Assembly (NCBI GenBank): GCA_046594225.1
Contig: JBKJPW010000008.1
Location: forward strand, 28,009 to 92,008
Reading direction: 5' to 3'
From: UBA4416 sp046594225
Lineage (GTDB): Bacteria; Bacteroidota; Bacteroidia; B-17B0; Aurantibacillaceae
Length of the DNA stretch: 64,000 nucleotides
In this document: one piece after another, positions 18,033 to 27,387 of the stretch
Layout of the letters: each line of letters begins with the position of its first letter
Position numbering within the stretch: position 1 is the stretch's first letter
Notes under the pieces: model-generated
The model's input: the letters and a program-made list of their open reading frames with translations, nothing else
The model's database searches: none
Told to the model about the DNA's origin: nothing
Program-made: the position numbers and the translations under genes

Positions 18033-19895
18033 TTAATCCTCGTCTTCATATTCTAATTCAGCATCTTTTTCCCAAATTTCCATTTCGCAAGGTTTGCAAT
18101 TAAATTTCAATTTGTAAGCATTATCACCATGTGTTAAGGTTAAAGGTTCCACTACTTTTTCGCCCATGGTGTCTCTTTGAAAACGAGCACATTTTCCTAG
18201 TTCATACTTCACGCAGTATTTAGTAACCATGACGCGCGATTTTCCTGGATCCCATTGCAATTCAAATGCTTTTTCAATTTCGGTAACGCCATGTCTTTTA
18301 TAAAAAGCTCTCGCCATTTGGTTCGATACGTTGTAAGTAAAATCTAATTGAGATACTGGATAAGGATGATTTGTTTTTTGAATTTGAAATTCTTCGCGGT
18401 GATAGTCTTTTACTCTAATATCAATTAATTGTTCTAGTACTAGTCTTCTTACCTCGTTAACTTTTGAAATTGGCAAAAACCAGTTTTGAGAAAACTCAAC
18501 TTTAACATCATCTACTATAAAAGGTGTGTTACCTGTTTTCGATAAATTCTTAATAATATTAGGAGTCGTAGATTCTTCATTCTTCGCTAATTCTTTAGCT
18601 GAGTCAAATGAGGATGTACTTTGGTGACCATCTTCATCAATAGCAACTAACATAAAGCCATCATTGGTTTCGGTAAACTTTAAATTAACACCAATTTTTC
18701 TGATAGCGCTATCATCACGTTCTACTAATCTGTTAAATTCCGCATCTGAATTTCTGTAAATAACGGTTCCAGATGGAATATTTTTAAATGTATTTGGAAC
18801 AACTATATTATTGACGATAATATTAATTTGCATACCATCCGGTTCGTTATTTTCATTAATAAAACACAAGCCATCACCATTATTTAATTTCTCGTAATTT
18901 TCAATAATATAACCATTGGCTTTAGTTTCAATTAACTTACCAATGTATTGCCCTTGTGATTTGGGACTATCCCATGAACCAATCTTCTCAGTGCGTTTGT
19001 TTACAAAATAATCGGTGTAACCTCTATTGAAGCTTCTATCCATTTCGGCTTCAAAATTATAAAAGGTTCTACCAGAAGATGCTTTTTGAAATGTATCGTT
19101 ATTCTCTAAAAAAGTATCTAGCTTTTTACGTAAGAATGATGTATTGTTTTTTACATACACCATATCTTTTAAACGACCTTCAATTTTAAATGAGGTAACT
19201 CCCGCTTCTATTAAATTTGGTAATTGGTCGCTTAAGTCTAAATCTTTAATAGATAATAAATGACTATTAGCAATCAATGTTTTTCCTGTGCCATCAACTA
19301 AATTATATGGTAAACGACAGTTTTGAGCGCAGGAACCTCTATTGGCGCTTCTTTCTCCATTTGCAATACTCATATAGCAATTACCGCTAAATGATACACA
19401 AAGCGCGCCAGACACAAAAAATTCTAATTCAACATCTGTTGCTTTGGTTATATCTTTAATTTGGTCTAAGTTTAATTCTCTTGCTAAAACTACACGCTTC
19501 ATCCCAGCATCAGCTAAAAATTTTACATGTTTTGGATCACGATTATTAGCTTGTGTACTCGCATGAATTACTATGGGAGGTAAATCCATTTCCATAACAG
19601 CCATATCTTGTACAATTAATGCATCCACGCCAATAGCGTATAATTCATGAATCATTTTTTTACAATCCTCCAATTCATGGTCATACAAAATGGTATTAAC
19701 TACCACAAATACTTGTGCTTTAAATAAGTGAGCATATTGCACTAATTCCTTAATATCTTCAAGGGAATTAGTAGCATTTGAACGAGCCCCAAATTGAGGC
19801 GCTCCAATATATACAGCATCAGCTCCAGCATTAATGGCGGCCATACCTTGTACCAGATTTTTGGCAGGTGATAAGATTTCTACTTTCTTCTTCAT
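18033..19895 (-). CDS. U32 family peptidase / RlhA-TrhP-type RNA hydroxylation protein
   Basis: The 620-residue protein matches the U32 family. It has an N-terminal TIM-barrel start (ILSPAKN...AGADAVYIGAPQFGAR) and the U32 signature ELEFFVSGALCVSFSGNCYMS near residues 157-177. CAQNCRLPY and further cysteines in the C-terminal part (CARFQ, CKPCE) could ligate a metal or an iron-sulphur cluster. Known long U32 members hydroxylate RNA (RlhA on 23S rRNA, TrhP on tRNA), so a role in RNA modification is more likely than proteolysis; I cannot choose between them. The C-terminal acidic tail is DAELEYEDED. It leads a four-gene cluster. Confidence 0.85.
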   Translation of the reverse strand: MKKKVEILSPAKNLVQGMAAINAGADAVYIGAPQFGARSNATNSLEDIKELVQYAHLFKAQVFVVVNTILYDHELEDCKKMIHELYAIGVDALIVQDMAVMEMDLPPIVIHASTQANNRDPKHVKFLADAGMKRVVLARELNLDQIKDITKATDVELEFFVSGALCVSFSGNCYMSIANGERSANRGSCAQNCRLPYNLVDGTGKTLIANSHLLSIKDLDLSDQLPNLIEAGVTSFKIEGRLKDMVYVKNNTSFLRKKLDTFLENNDTFQKASSGRTFYNFEAEMDRSFNRGYTDYFVNKRTEKIGSWDSPKSQGQYIGKLIETKANGYIIENYEKLNNGDGLCFINENNEPDGMQINIIVNNIVVPNTFKNIPSGTVIYRNSDAEFNRLVERDDSAIRKIGVNLKFTETNDGFMLVAIDEDGHQSTSSFDSAKELAKNEESTTPNIIKNLSKTGNTPFIVDDVKVEFSQNWFLPISKVNEVRRLVLEQLIDIRVKDYHREEFQIQKTNHPYPVSQLDFTYNVSNQMARAFYKRHGVTEIEKAFELQWDPGKSRVMVTKYCVKYELGKCARFQRDTMGEKVVEPLTLTHGDNAYKLKFNCKPCEMEIWEKDAELEYEDED

Positions 19896-19981
19896 TTTAG
19901 GGCGTAAAGGTCTGCATTTATTTGCTTGATTGCAAGTAAGATATGAAATAATAAGACGCTTTAATTATAGATGAACTATCG

Positions 19982-21595
19982 TTAAGAATTATTTAATCTA
20001 TTTAATGATTTATCAATATACTTTTCGTTTGGTAACAAAGCAGTTTGTATACGTTTAGCATAATGAATAGAATCCATCACTTCTTTATTTTTTTCTTCTA
20101 AGTGAGCAAAGGCTTCATCAACTAAAACTTTTTGTTTCTCAATAATAAGCTTCTGTCTTTGTGTTATTTTAAAGCGGTTAAATACAAAACCTAAAAATAC
20201 AATCACCAATATTAAACCACCATATAATGCTAAGCGTTGTATTTTTTCTTGCTTTAACTGTGCTTGTTGACCTGTTAGTAAAGCATTTTTTACTTTTTGT
20301 TCCTCAGTATGTTTCACGCTATCAGCTGCTGCCTTTTTCTCGTATTCATACTGAAATTGTTTTTTGATGCTTGCTTTTTTTGTTTCTTCATTATTAATAC
20401 TATCTCTCATTTGTATTTCTAACTCAAACATATTTAAAGCCTCTTTAAATTTATTTTGTTTTTGATAAATAGATTTAAGTAAAGCGGCTGAGTTTTTTAT
20501 ATTTTCTGGATAACCAATTTCTTTAGCTGTTTCCATGCTTTTATTGGCATAAGTTAAAGCCTCGTCAAGTTTACCTAGTTTTAATAAAATAATACCTACA
20601 TCTTTTAAAGAATTATTGATGCCATAAGAGTTATTTATGATTTCAAATATGCTTAGTGCTTTTTGATAATAGATTAAAGTTTTAGTATAATCTTCTCTTT
20701 TAAGATATATTGTACCAATTGCATTTAAACAAGCGGCTATGCCTTCTTGATATTCTATTTCTTCACAAATTTTTAAACTCTCATTAAAATAATAAAGAGC
20801 TTTATTATCGTCTTTTAAATTTTTATATCCATTACCTAAATTATTTAAAGTAAATGCAATTCCTGATTTATCTTTAATTTCAGTATAAATACTTAAACCT
20901 CTTTTATAATACTCTAAACCTTTTTGTATATCATCTTGATTAATATGAACAAAACCTATATTATTTAATGTTAATGCAATACCGCCTTTATCATTAATTT
21001 TTTCTTGAATTTTTAATGCTTTATGATAATATTCAAGTCCTTTAGGAATATCACCCTTATTCTCATAAACTCCACCTATATTACAATAAGAGGTTGCTAA
21101 ACCTTTTTTATCATTTATCTCTTCTCTGATTTTTATACTTTTATTAAAAAATGACAAAGCTTTTTCAATATCTCCTTCGTGTTCAAAGATGATAGCCATA
21201 TGGTTTAAAGATGCAGCAATACCTTCTTTATCATTAATTTCTTCACTTATTTTTAAACTTTTTTTACGATACATCAACATCTTTTCAATCTCTCCATGTT
21301 CTTCTGAAAGAAAACTAGCATTATTATATGCCACCGAAAGGTGTTTTAAATATTTATTTTTATCTGTTGGTATTTTGCAATTTGAACTATTTTTTTCAGC
21401 TATTACCATCAGTTGATCATTGTAAGCCGTTAATGTTTCTTCATCGGTCTCAGAATCAATTAAAAAATTTAAAATATTGCAACGTACGGTGTCGTGCTTT
21501 GCATTTTTAAGAGCCAGTTGTAAAGAGTCAATGGTTCTGTTTTGTGCTAAAACAGAAATAGGAAAAATAAATATGAAAATTATAAATGATTTCAT
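19982..21595 (-). CDS. TPR sensor-like membrane protein lacking output domain, array member 6 (last)
   Basis: This 537-residue protein has signal peptide MKSFIIFIFIFPISVLAQ and about eight 40-residue TPRs (~75-395; NDKxGIAxxxNNIGxxY-type units). A charged coiled coil (KKAAADSVKHTEEQK) precedes a membrane helix near residues 453-473. The linker EEKNKEVMDSIHYAKRIQTALLPNEKYI comes last. It ends 20 residues later, where SpoIIE relatives continue into a phosphatase. Its ATG overlaps the preceding gene's stop by one base (TAATG). As the last gene its tail (NRLNNS) differs slightly. Predicted topology is TPRs in the periplasm and the tail in the cytoplasm. Function unknown. Confidence 0.85.
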   Translation of the reverse strand: MKSFIIFIFIFPISVLAQNRTIDSLQLALKNAKHDTVRCNILNFLIDSETDEETLTAYNDQLMVIAEKNSSNCKIPTDKNKYLKHLSVAYNNASFLSEEHGEIEKMLMYRKKSLKISEEINDKEGIAASLNHMAIIFEHEGDIEKALSFFNKSIKIREEINDKKGLATSYCNIGGVYENKGDIPKGLEYYHKALKIQEKINDKGGIALTLNNIGFVHINQDDIQKGLEYYKRGLSIYTEIKDKSGIAFTLNNLGNGYKNLKDDNKALYYFNESLKICEEIEYQEGIAACLNAIGTIYLKREDYTKTLIYYQKALSIFEIINNSYGINNSLKDVGIILLKLGKLDEALTYANKSMETAKEIGYPENIKNSAALLKSIYQKQNKFKEALNMFELEIQMRDSINNEETKKASIKKQFQYEYEKKAAADSVKHTEEQKVKNALLTGQQAQLKQEKIQRLALYGGLILVIVFLGFVFNRFKITQRQKLIIEKQKVLVDEAFAHLEEKNKEVMDSIHYAKRIQTALLPNEKYIDKSLNRLNNS

Positions 21596-23085
21596 TAATT
21601 CAATTCCTTTAATTTACGTTCAATGTATTTTTCGGAAGTTAATAAAGCTGTTTGTATGCGTTTAGCATAATGAATAGAATCGAGTACTTCTTTGTTCTTT
21701 TCTTCGAGATGAGCAAAGGCTCCATCAACTAATACTTTTTGTTGTTCAATAATTATTTTTTGTTTTTGAGTTACCTTAAATCGGTTAAACACGAAACCTA
21801 AAAAGACAATGACTAAAACCAAACCACCATATAAAGCCAAACGTTGTGTTTTTTCTTGCTTTAACTGTGCTTGTTGAGCTTTTAATTGTGCGTTTTTTAC
21901 TTTTTGTTCTTCGGTATGTTTCACACTATCGGCAGCAGCTTTCTTTTCATATTCATATTGGAATTGTTTTTTGGTACTCGCTTTCTTAGTTTCTTCATTA
22001 ATAGTACTATCACGCATTTGAATTTCAAGTTCATACATTTCTAAAGCCTCTTTAAACTTATTTTGTTTTATATATATTTCTCTAAGAGTACTTGCTGAAT
22101 GTTTAATTCTATCGGGGTTTCCTAATTCTTTAGCTATTTGCATACTTTGTTTAGCAATTGTACTTGCCTCAACCAAATTGCCTAGTCCAAAAAGTGCACG
22201 TCCTTTATTATTTAAAGCCATTGTGATTCCAACTTTATCTGAGATTTCGTTATAAATAACTAAACAAGAATTGTAATAATTAAGCGCGCTTTGAAGATCC
22301 TTCATTCTTGAATACATGGAACCTATATTGTTTAAGGAATAAGCTATACCGTATTTATTATTGCTTTCTTCTTGAACCTTTAAACTCTTGTTATAATATT
22401 CTAAAGCTTGATGAGTGTCATGTAGATCGTCATAATATGATCCCAAGTTACTCAAAGCATAACCTATTCCTTTTTTATTATTAGTTTTTGTGTGTAAAAT
22501 TAAACTCCTTTTGCAATACTCAATCGCTTTTTGATAATCCTTTTGACTTCTATAAACAACCGAAATATTATTAAGAGCGTTGGCAATTCCGTTATTATTA
22601 TCTATTTCTTCATAAATTTTTAAACCTTTAAATAAGAATTCTAAAGTCAATCGGGTATCGCCTATATTACTATAGTCTGAACCTAGGTTAATAAATGAGT
22701 TTGCCATTCCTAATTTATTATTTGTTTCTGTATAAATCGTCAAAGCTTTTTGATGACATTCCAAGGCCCTATCAATATCACCGTCATCAGAACATTTTAC
22801 TCCTATGTTAGTAAGAGCTCCACTTAAATGTTTCAAGTAGAAAAGGCTGGTGTTATTATTTTGAGAGGAAACCTTCGCCAGATTTATTTTGCAAATTGTA
22901 ACACACGGATCAGCAAACTCTAAGATGTTTTTAACCTCACAGACCTCACTTAACTCCAATAACAATTTAACTTTAGTCGTATCGTGCTTTGCATTTTTAA
23001 GTTCTAGTTTCAACGAATCGATATACGGATCCTGCGCTAAAAGGATAAAAGGAAAAAGGAATATTAACAGTACTATTTTTTTCAT
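21595..23085 (-). CDS. TPR sensor-like membrane protein lacking output domain, array member 5
   Basis: A 496-residue paralogue with a distinct signal peptide (MKKIVLLIFLFPFILLAQ), so its N-terminus is not from the same recent copy as members 3, 4 and 6. It has about seven TPRs (~85-350). The cysteine-containing segment CEVKNILEFADPCVTICK near residues 50-67 has no counterpart in the other members. The membrane helix lies near 413-433, followed by the same coiled coil and SIHYAKRIQTALL tail, ending KLKELN. TAATG one-base overlaps at both ends show tight translational coupling. Confidence 0.85.
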   Translation of the reverse strand: MKKIVLLIFLFPFILLAQDPYIDSLKLELKNAKHDTTKVKLLLELSEVCEVKNILEFADPCVTICKINLAKVSSQNNNTSLFYLKHLSGALTNIGVKCSDDGDIDRALECHQKALTIYTETNNKLGMANSFINLGSDYSNIGDTRLTLEFLFKGLKIYEEIDNNNGIANALNNISVVYRSQKDYQKAIEYCKRSLILHTKTNNKKGIGYALSNLGSYYDDLHDTHQALEYYNKSLKVQEESNNKYGIAYSLNNIGSMYSRMKDLQSALNYYNSCLVIYNEISDKVGITMALNNKGRALFGLGNLVEASTIAKQSMQIAKELGNPDRIKHSASTLREIYIKQNKFKEALEMYELEIQMRDSTINEETKKASTKKQFQYEYEKKAAADSVKHTEEQKVKNAQLKAQQAQLKQEKTQRLALYGGLVLVIVFLGFVFNRFKVTQKQKIIIEQQKVLVDGAFAHLEEKNKEVLDSIHYAKRIQTALLTSEKYIERKLKELN

Positions 23086-24452
23086 TAATTTAATTGATTG
23101 AGTTTGCGATCAATATACTTTTCGCTGGTTAATAAAGCTGTTTGTATGCGCTTAGCATAATGTATGGAATCCAGCACTTCTTTGTTTTTTTCTTCAAGAT
23201 GAGAAAATGCTTCATCTACCAATACTTTTTGCTGTTCAATGATTACTTTTTGCTTTTGCGTTACTCTAAAGCGGTTAAACACGAAACCTAAAAAGATAAT
23301 GACTAAAACCAAACCACCATATAAGGCCAAACGTTGTGTTTTTTCTTGCTTTAACTGTGCTTGTTGAGCTTTTAGTAAAGCATTTTTTACTTTTTGTTCC
23401 TCAGTATGTTTCACGCTATCAGCTGCTGCTTTTTTTTCATATTCGTATTCAAAGTGTTTTTTTATACTCACTTTTTTAGTTTGCTCGTTATTAATGCTAT
23501 CGCGCATTTTTATTTCCAATTCATAGGTTTCTAATGCTTCTTTGTATTTATTTTGTTTTTCATAAATAGTTTTTAAAGTAATCGAAGCCCTCATTATATT
23601 TTCAGGAAACCCTAATTTTTTGGATATATTTAAACTACGAATAGAGTATTCAAATGCTAATTTCAATTTACCATCTAATAAAAGGGCCTTTGCCATGTAT
23701 GATGTAGAATACGCTAGGCCTTCTTGGTCATCATTTTTTTCCTGTAATTTTAAACTTCTTTTATAATATTCAATAGCCTTTTGATAACTACTCTGCTTAA
23801 AATAAATAAAACCAAGATTCATGGATGATCTTGAAATTCCTTTTTCATGATTGAGTTCTTCGTGTATCCTTAAACTTTTTTGAAAGCAATCTTTAGCCTT
23901 TAAAATATTGCCTTGTTTTTGACAAACAACTCCGATATTATTAAAGGCAAGAGCGATGCCTACTTTATCATTTAATTCAGAGTATATTTTTAAACTTTTA
24001 TAATAATAATCTAAAGATTTTGGATAGTCTTTCTGATTATCATAAATATATCCAATGTTATTTAATGAGAGAGCAACGCCTTCCTTATCTTCTAATTCTT
24101 GGCAAATCTTTAAACTTTTATGATAATAATCCAAAGCTTTAGATATATTACCTTCTGTATCATAAATATATCCAATTCCTTCTAGCGCATAAGCGTAATG
24201 TTTTAAATATTTTTTTTTGAGAGAAGGTAACTGATTTGTTTGTTTTAAATTTTGTTCAGTTATTTGCAATAACTTGTTATAATAAACTATCCATTCATCT
24301 TGGTTCACCACATCCACAAGTTCATGTAATATATTACAACGTGTTGTATCATGCTTAGCATTTTTTAAAGCTATTTTTAATGAATCGATCATTTTATCTT
24401 GTGCTAAAACAGAAATTGGTAAAATAAATATGAAAATTATAAATGATTTCAT
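23085..24452 (-). CDS. TPR sensor-like membrane protein lacking output domain, array member 4
   Basis: A 455-residue paralogue, shorter by about two TPRs than members 1, 2 and 6. Its signal peptide MKSFIIFIFILPISVLAQ is nearly identical to those of members 3 and 6. TPRs cover residues ~85-310, and the membrane helix is near 372-392. The tail VLDSIHYAKRIQTALLTSEKYI ends KLNQLN. The start overlaps the stop of member 3 by one base. The DNA at this junction is almost identical to the other junctions (see findings). Confidence 0.85.
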   Translation of the reverse strand: MKSFIIFIFILPISVLAQDKMIDSLKIALKNAKHDTTRCNILHELVDVVNQDEWIVYYNKLLQITEQNLKQTNQLPSLKKKYLKHYAYALEGIGYIYDTEGNISKALDYYHKSLKICQELEDKEGVALSLNNIGYIYDNQKDYPKSLDYYYKSLKIYSELNDKVGIALAFNNIGVVCQKQGNILKAKDCFQKSLRIHEELNHEKGISRSSMNLGFIYFKQSSYQKAIEYYKRSLKLQEKNDDQEGLAYSTSYMAKALLLDGKLKLAFEYSIRSLNISKKLGFPENIMRASITLKTIYEKQNKYKEALETYELEIKMRDSINNEQTKKVSIKKHFEYEYEKKAAADSVKHTEEQKVKNALLKAQQAQLKQEKTQRLALYGGLVLVIIFLGFVFNRFRVTQKQKVIIEQQKVLVDEAFSHLEEKNKEVLDSIHYAKRIQTALLTSEKYIDRKLNQLN

Positions 24453-25813
24453 TAATTCAATTCGTTTAATTTACGTTCAATATATTTTTCACTTGTTAAT
24501 AAAGCCGTTTGTATACGTTTAGCATAATGTATGGAGTCCATTACCTCCTTATTTTTTTCTTCTAAGTGAGTAAAGGCTTCATCAACTAATACTTTTTGTT
24601 GTTCAATAATTACTTTTTGCTTTCTTGCAACCCTGAAACGATTGAATACAAAACCTAAAAAAGCAATCACTAAAACCAAACCTCCATAAAGTGCTAGGCG
24701 TTGCGTCTTCTCTTGTTTGAGTTGAGCACGTTGAGCAGTCAATAAAGCATTTTTTACTTTTTGTTCCTCATCATGTTTTACGCTATCGGCAGCAGCTTTT
24801 TTTTCATACTGATATTGAAGCTGTTTTTTGATACTGGCCCTCCTGCTTTCTGTATTGTAAATACTGTCCCGCATAAGTCTTTCCAACTCATACATTTCCA
24901 ATGCGTTTTTAAAGTTATCCTGACTTTTGTAAATTTCTTTTAAACGCATCGCCGCACGACGAATATTTTCGGGATACCCCAATTCTTTTGATATAGTTAA
25001 ACTCCATATACTATATTTTTGAGCTTCTTTAATTTTCCCGAAATCTTGTAAGGCTGTTGCTATAAGATTGGTTGAAAGCGAAATTCCTCTTTTGTCTGAT
25101 AGTTCCTCTGCAATCTTTAAACTCTGATGAAAGTATTCTAAGGCTTTAGTGTGATCTTTCTCTTTATAATAGATTAGTCCAATATTGTTTATTGAGTTGG
25201 CAATACCCATTTTATCTGCTTGTTGTTGCCTTGCTTTTAAACCTTTTTGAAAATATACCAGAGCTTTATCTAGATCTCCTTGTTTTTGGTAGATATTGCC
25301 TATATTATTTAAACAACTGCCAATTAATTCTTTGTCTTTTATTTCGTATAAAATAACCAAACTTCTTTGATTGTAGTCAATGGCTTTTTGATTGTCACCT
25401 TGTCCGTCATAAATAAAACCTATGTTAATTAATGATGAGGCAACACCTTTTTTATCATTTACTTCTTCCTGAATTTTTAAGCTTCTGTGCAGGTATTCTA
25501 GTGCTTTGGGTATATCTCCCTTGTTGGTAGCCAAATAACCAGCATTGTTAAGCGCAACACCCAGGTGCTTTAAATAAATGGGTTTTAGAGCTACGTTTGC
25601 TTTTGTTACCGATTTTTCTGCAAGCTTCAAGAGTTGCTCATTGTATTCGGGCCACTCTTCTTCACTAGCGTTCTCTGAAAGAAGATTTAAAATACTACAT
25701 CGTGTGGTATCATGCTTCGCATTTTTAAGTTCTACTTTCAAAGAATCAATAAATGAATTTTGTGCTAAAACAGAAATAGGGAAAATAAATATGAAAATTA
25801 TAAATGATTTCAT
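24452..25813 (-). CDS. TPR sensor-like membrane protein lacking output domain, array member 3
   Basis: A 453-residue paralogue with signal peptide MKSFIIFIFIFPISVLAQ, identical to member 6. About six TPRs span residues ~80-310. The coiled coil differs slightly (KHDEEQK, AQRAQLKQEK). The membrane helix lies near 370-390, and a basic juxtamembrane segment (NRFRVARKQK) supports a cytoplasmic C-terminus. It ends KLNELN. TAATG overlaps lie at both ends. It lacks the phosphatase domain like its neighbours. Confidence 0.85.
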   Translation of the reverse strand: MKSFIIFIFIFPISVLAQNSFIDSLKVELKNAKHDTTRCSILNLLSENASEEEWPEYNEQLLKLAEKSVTKANVALKPIYLKHLGVALNNAGYLATNKGDIPKALEYLHRSLKIQEEVNDKKGVASSLINIGFIYDGQGDNQKAIDYNQRSLVILYEIKDKELIGSCLNNIGNIYQKQGDLDKALVYFQKGLKARQQQADKMGIANSINNIGLIYYKEKDHTKALEYFHQSLKIAEELSDKRGISLSTNLIATALQDFGKIKEAQKYSIWSLTISKELGYPENIRRAAMRLKEIYKSQDNFKNALEMYELERLMRDSIYNTESRRASIKKQLQYQYEKKAAADSVKHDEEQKVKNALLTAQRAQLKQEKTQRLALYGGLVLVIAFLGFVFNRFRVARKQKVIIEQQKVLVDEAFTHLEEKNKEVMDSIHYAKRIQTALLTSEKYIERKLNELN

Positions 25814-27387
25814 TAATTCAATTCGTTTAATTTACGTTCAATGTATTTTTCGGAAGTTAATAAAGCAGTTTGTATACGCTTAGCGTAATGTATGGAGTCT
25901 AATACTTCTTTATTTTTTTCTTCTAATTGTAAAAAGGCGGCATAAACCAATACTTTTTGTTTCTCAATAATAACCTTTTGTCTTTGTGTAATTTTAAAAC
26001 GATTAAATACAAAGCCTAAAAAAATAATTACCAAAGTTAAGCCGCCATATAGTGCTATGCGTTGCGTCTTCTCTTGCTTTAATTGAGCTTGCTGTGCTGT
26101 TAGCAAGGCATTTTTAACCTTTTGTTCTTCGGTATGTTTTACGCTATCGGCAGCAGCTTTTTTCTCGAACTCGTATTGAAATTGTTTTTTTATGCTTGCT
26201 TTTTTAGTGACTGAATTATTAATACTGTCTCGCATTTGAATTTCTAATTCATACATCTCTAAAGACTCCTTAAACTTATTTTGTTTTTTATATATCATTT
26301 TTAAAGCGGATGCAGCGCTTTTAATAATATGAGGAAAACCTAACTCTTTCGCAATTTTTAAACTTCTATTAGTAAGAGCTAGTGCTTCAAATAGCTTACC
26401 CTGATTTTGTATAATGCTTCCGATATTAATAAGAGAGGATGCTATCCCTGATTTGTCTTTAATATCTTCCTGAATTTTTAAACTCTTTTGATAATACTCT
26501 AATGATTTTTTAATTAATTGTTGCCACTGAGTTGTATTACCAAGTTTTTTTTCAGCAGCAGCTAAATTTGAATAAACTCCCCCTATATTATTTAAAGAGT
26601 TCGCTACTCCATGCCTATCATGTATTTCATCTCTAATCTTTAAACTCTTAAAATAGTATTCCAGTGCTTTTTCTTGAGCAGCTTTATAACATACTTCTTT
26701 TGAATCATGACAATTAGGATCGCCATGATTATCATAAATAAATCCAATATTATTTAATGAAGAACCAATGCCGTGTTTGTCGTTCATTTCTTCCCACAAT
26801 TTTAAACTTCTATGATAATATTCTAAGCCTTTTTGAGCATCGCCTTGGTTTTTATGAATAATACCTATGTTATTTAAAGCGTTGGCAATTCCTTTTTTAT
26901 CTTTTATCTCTTCTCTTATTTTTAGGCTTTTGTGATAATATTCCAAGCCTCTAGTAATATCACCTTGATCTTTATAAATACTACCAATATTATTTAATGA
27001 GTAAGCAATCCCTTTTTTATTTTTAATTTCTTCTTCAATCTCTAAACTCTTTAAATAAAATTCTAAAGCTTTAGAAATATCTCCCTGATTTTGTGCTAAG
27101 TAGCCAATATTATTTAAGGCACCAGCTAAGTGTTTTAAATAAAATAACTTCCTAGCACTGTCTTTGGCCGATTTATAAGAACCACTTTTAGCTAATCTAA
27201 GTAGTTGGTCGTTATACTTAGGCCAAACTCTATCGTCGCTTTCAGAATCAATTAATTCGCTTAAAATATTACATCGTGTAGTATCATGTTTCGCATTTTT
27301 TAAAGCTATTTTTAAAGAATCAATAGTGCTATCTTGAGCTGAAAGCAAAAAAGGGAAAAGGAGTATGAAGAATATTAAAAGCTTCAT
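25813..27387 (-). CDS. TPR sensor-like membrane protein lacking output domain, array member 2
   Basis: A 524-residue paralogue with signal peptide MKLLIFFILLFPFLLSAQ and about seven TPRs (~80-385). Two of the TPR units carry extra loops not seen in its neighbours: GDPNCHDSKEVCYKAAQEKAL, with two cysteines, and KLGNTTQWQQL. The membrane helix is near residues 441-461, followed by the conserved coiled coil and KRIQTALLTSEKYIERKLNELN. It overlaps member 1 by four bases (ATGA) and member 3 by one base (TAATG). Confidence 0.85.
   Translation of the reverse strand: MKLLIFFILLFPFLLSAQDSTIDSLKIALKNAKHDTTRCNILSELIDSESDDRVWPKYNDQLLRLAKSGSYKSAKDSARKLFYLKHLAGALNNIGYLAQNQGDISKALEFYLKSLEIEEEIKNKKGIAYSLNNIGSIYKDQGDITRGLEYYHKSLKIREEIKDKKGIANALNNIGIIHKNQGDAQKGLEYYHRSLKLWEEMNDKHGIGSSLNNIGFIYDNHGDPNCHDSKEVCYKAAQEKALEYYFKSLKIRDEIHDRHGVANSLNNIGGVYSNLAAAEKKLGNTTQWQQLIKKSLEYYQKSLKIQEDIKDKSGIASSLINIGSIIQNQGKLFEALALTNRSLKIAKELGFPHIIKSAASALKMIYKKQNKFKESLEMYELEIQMRDSINNSVTKKASIKKQFQYEFEKKAAADSVKHTEEQKVKNALLTAQQAQLKQEKTQRIALYGGLTLVIIFLGFVFNRFKITQRQKVIIEKQKVLVYAAFLQLEEKNKEVLDSIHYAKRIQTALLTSEKYIERKLNELN

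Noticed and set aside
25578..25883. 101-codon frame opposite the TPR array
   Set aside because: It is antisense to two overlapping well-supported genes, and similar shadows recur because the array itself is repeated.
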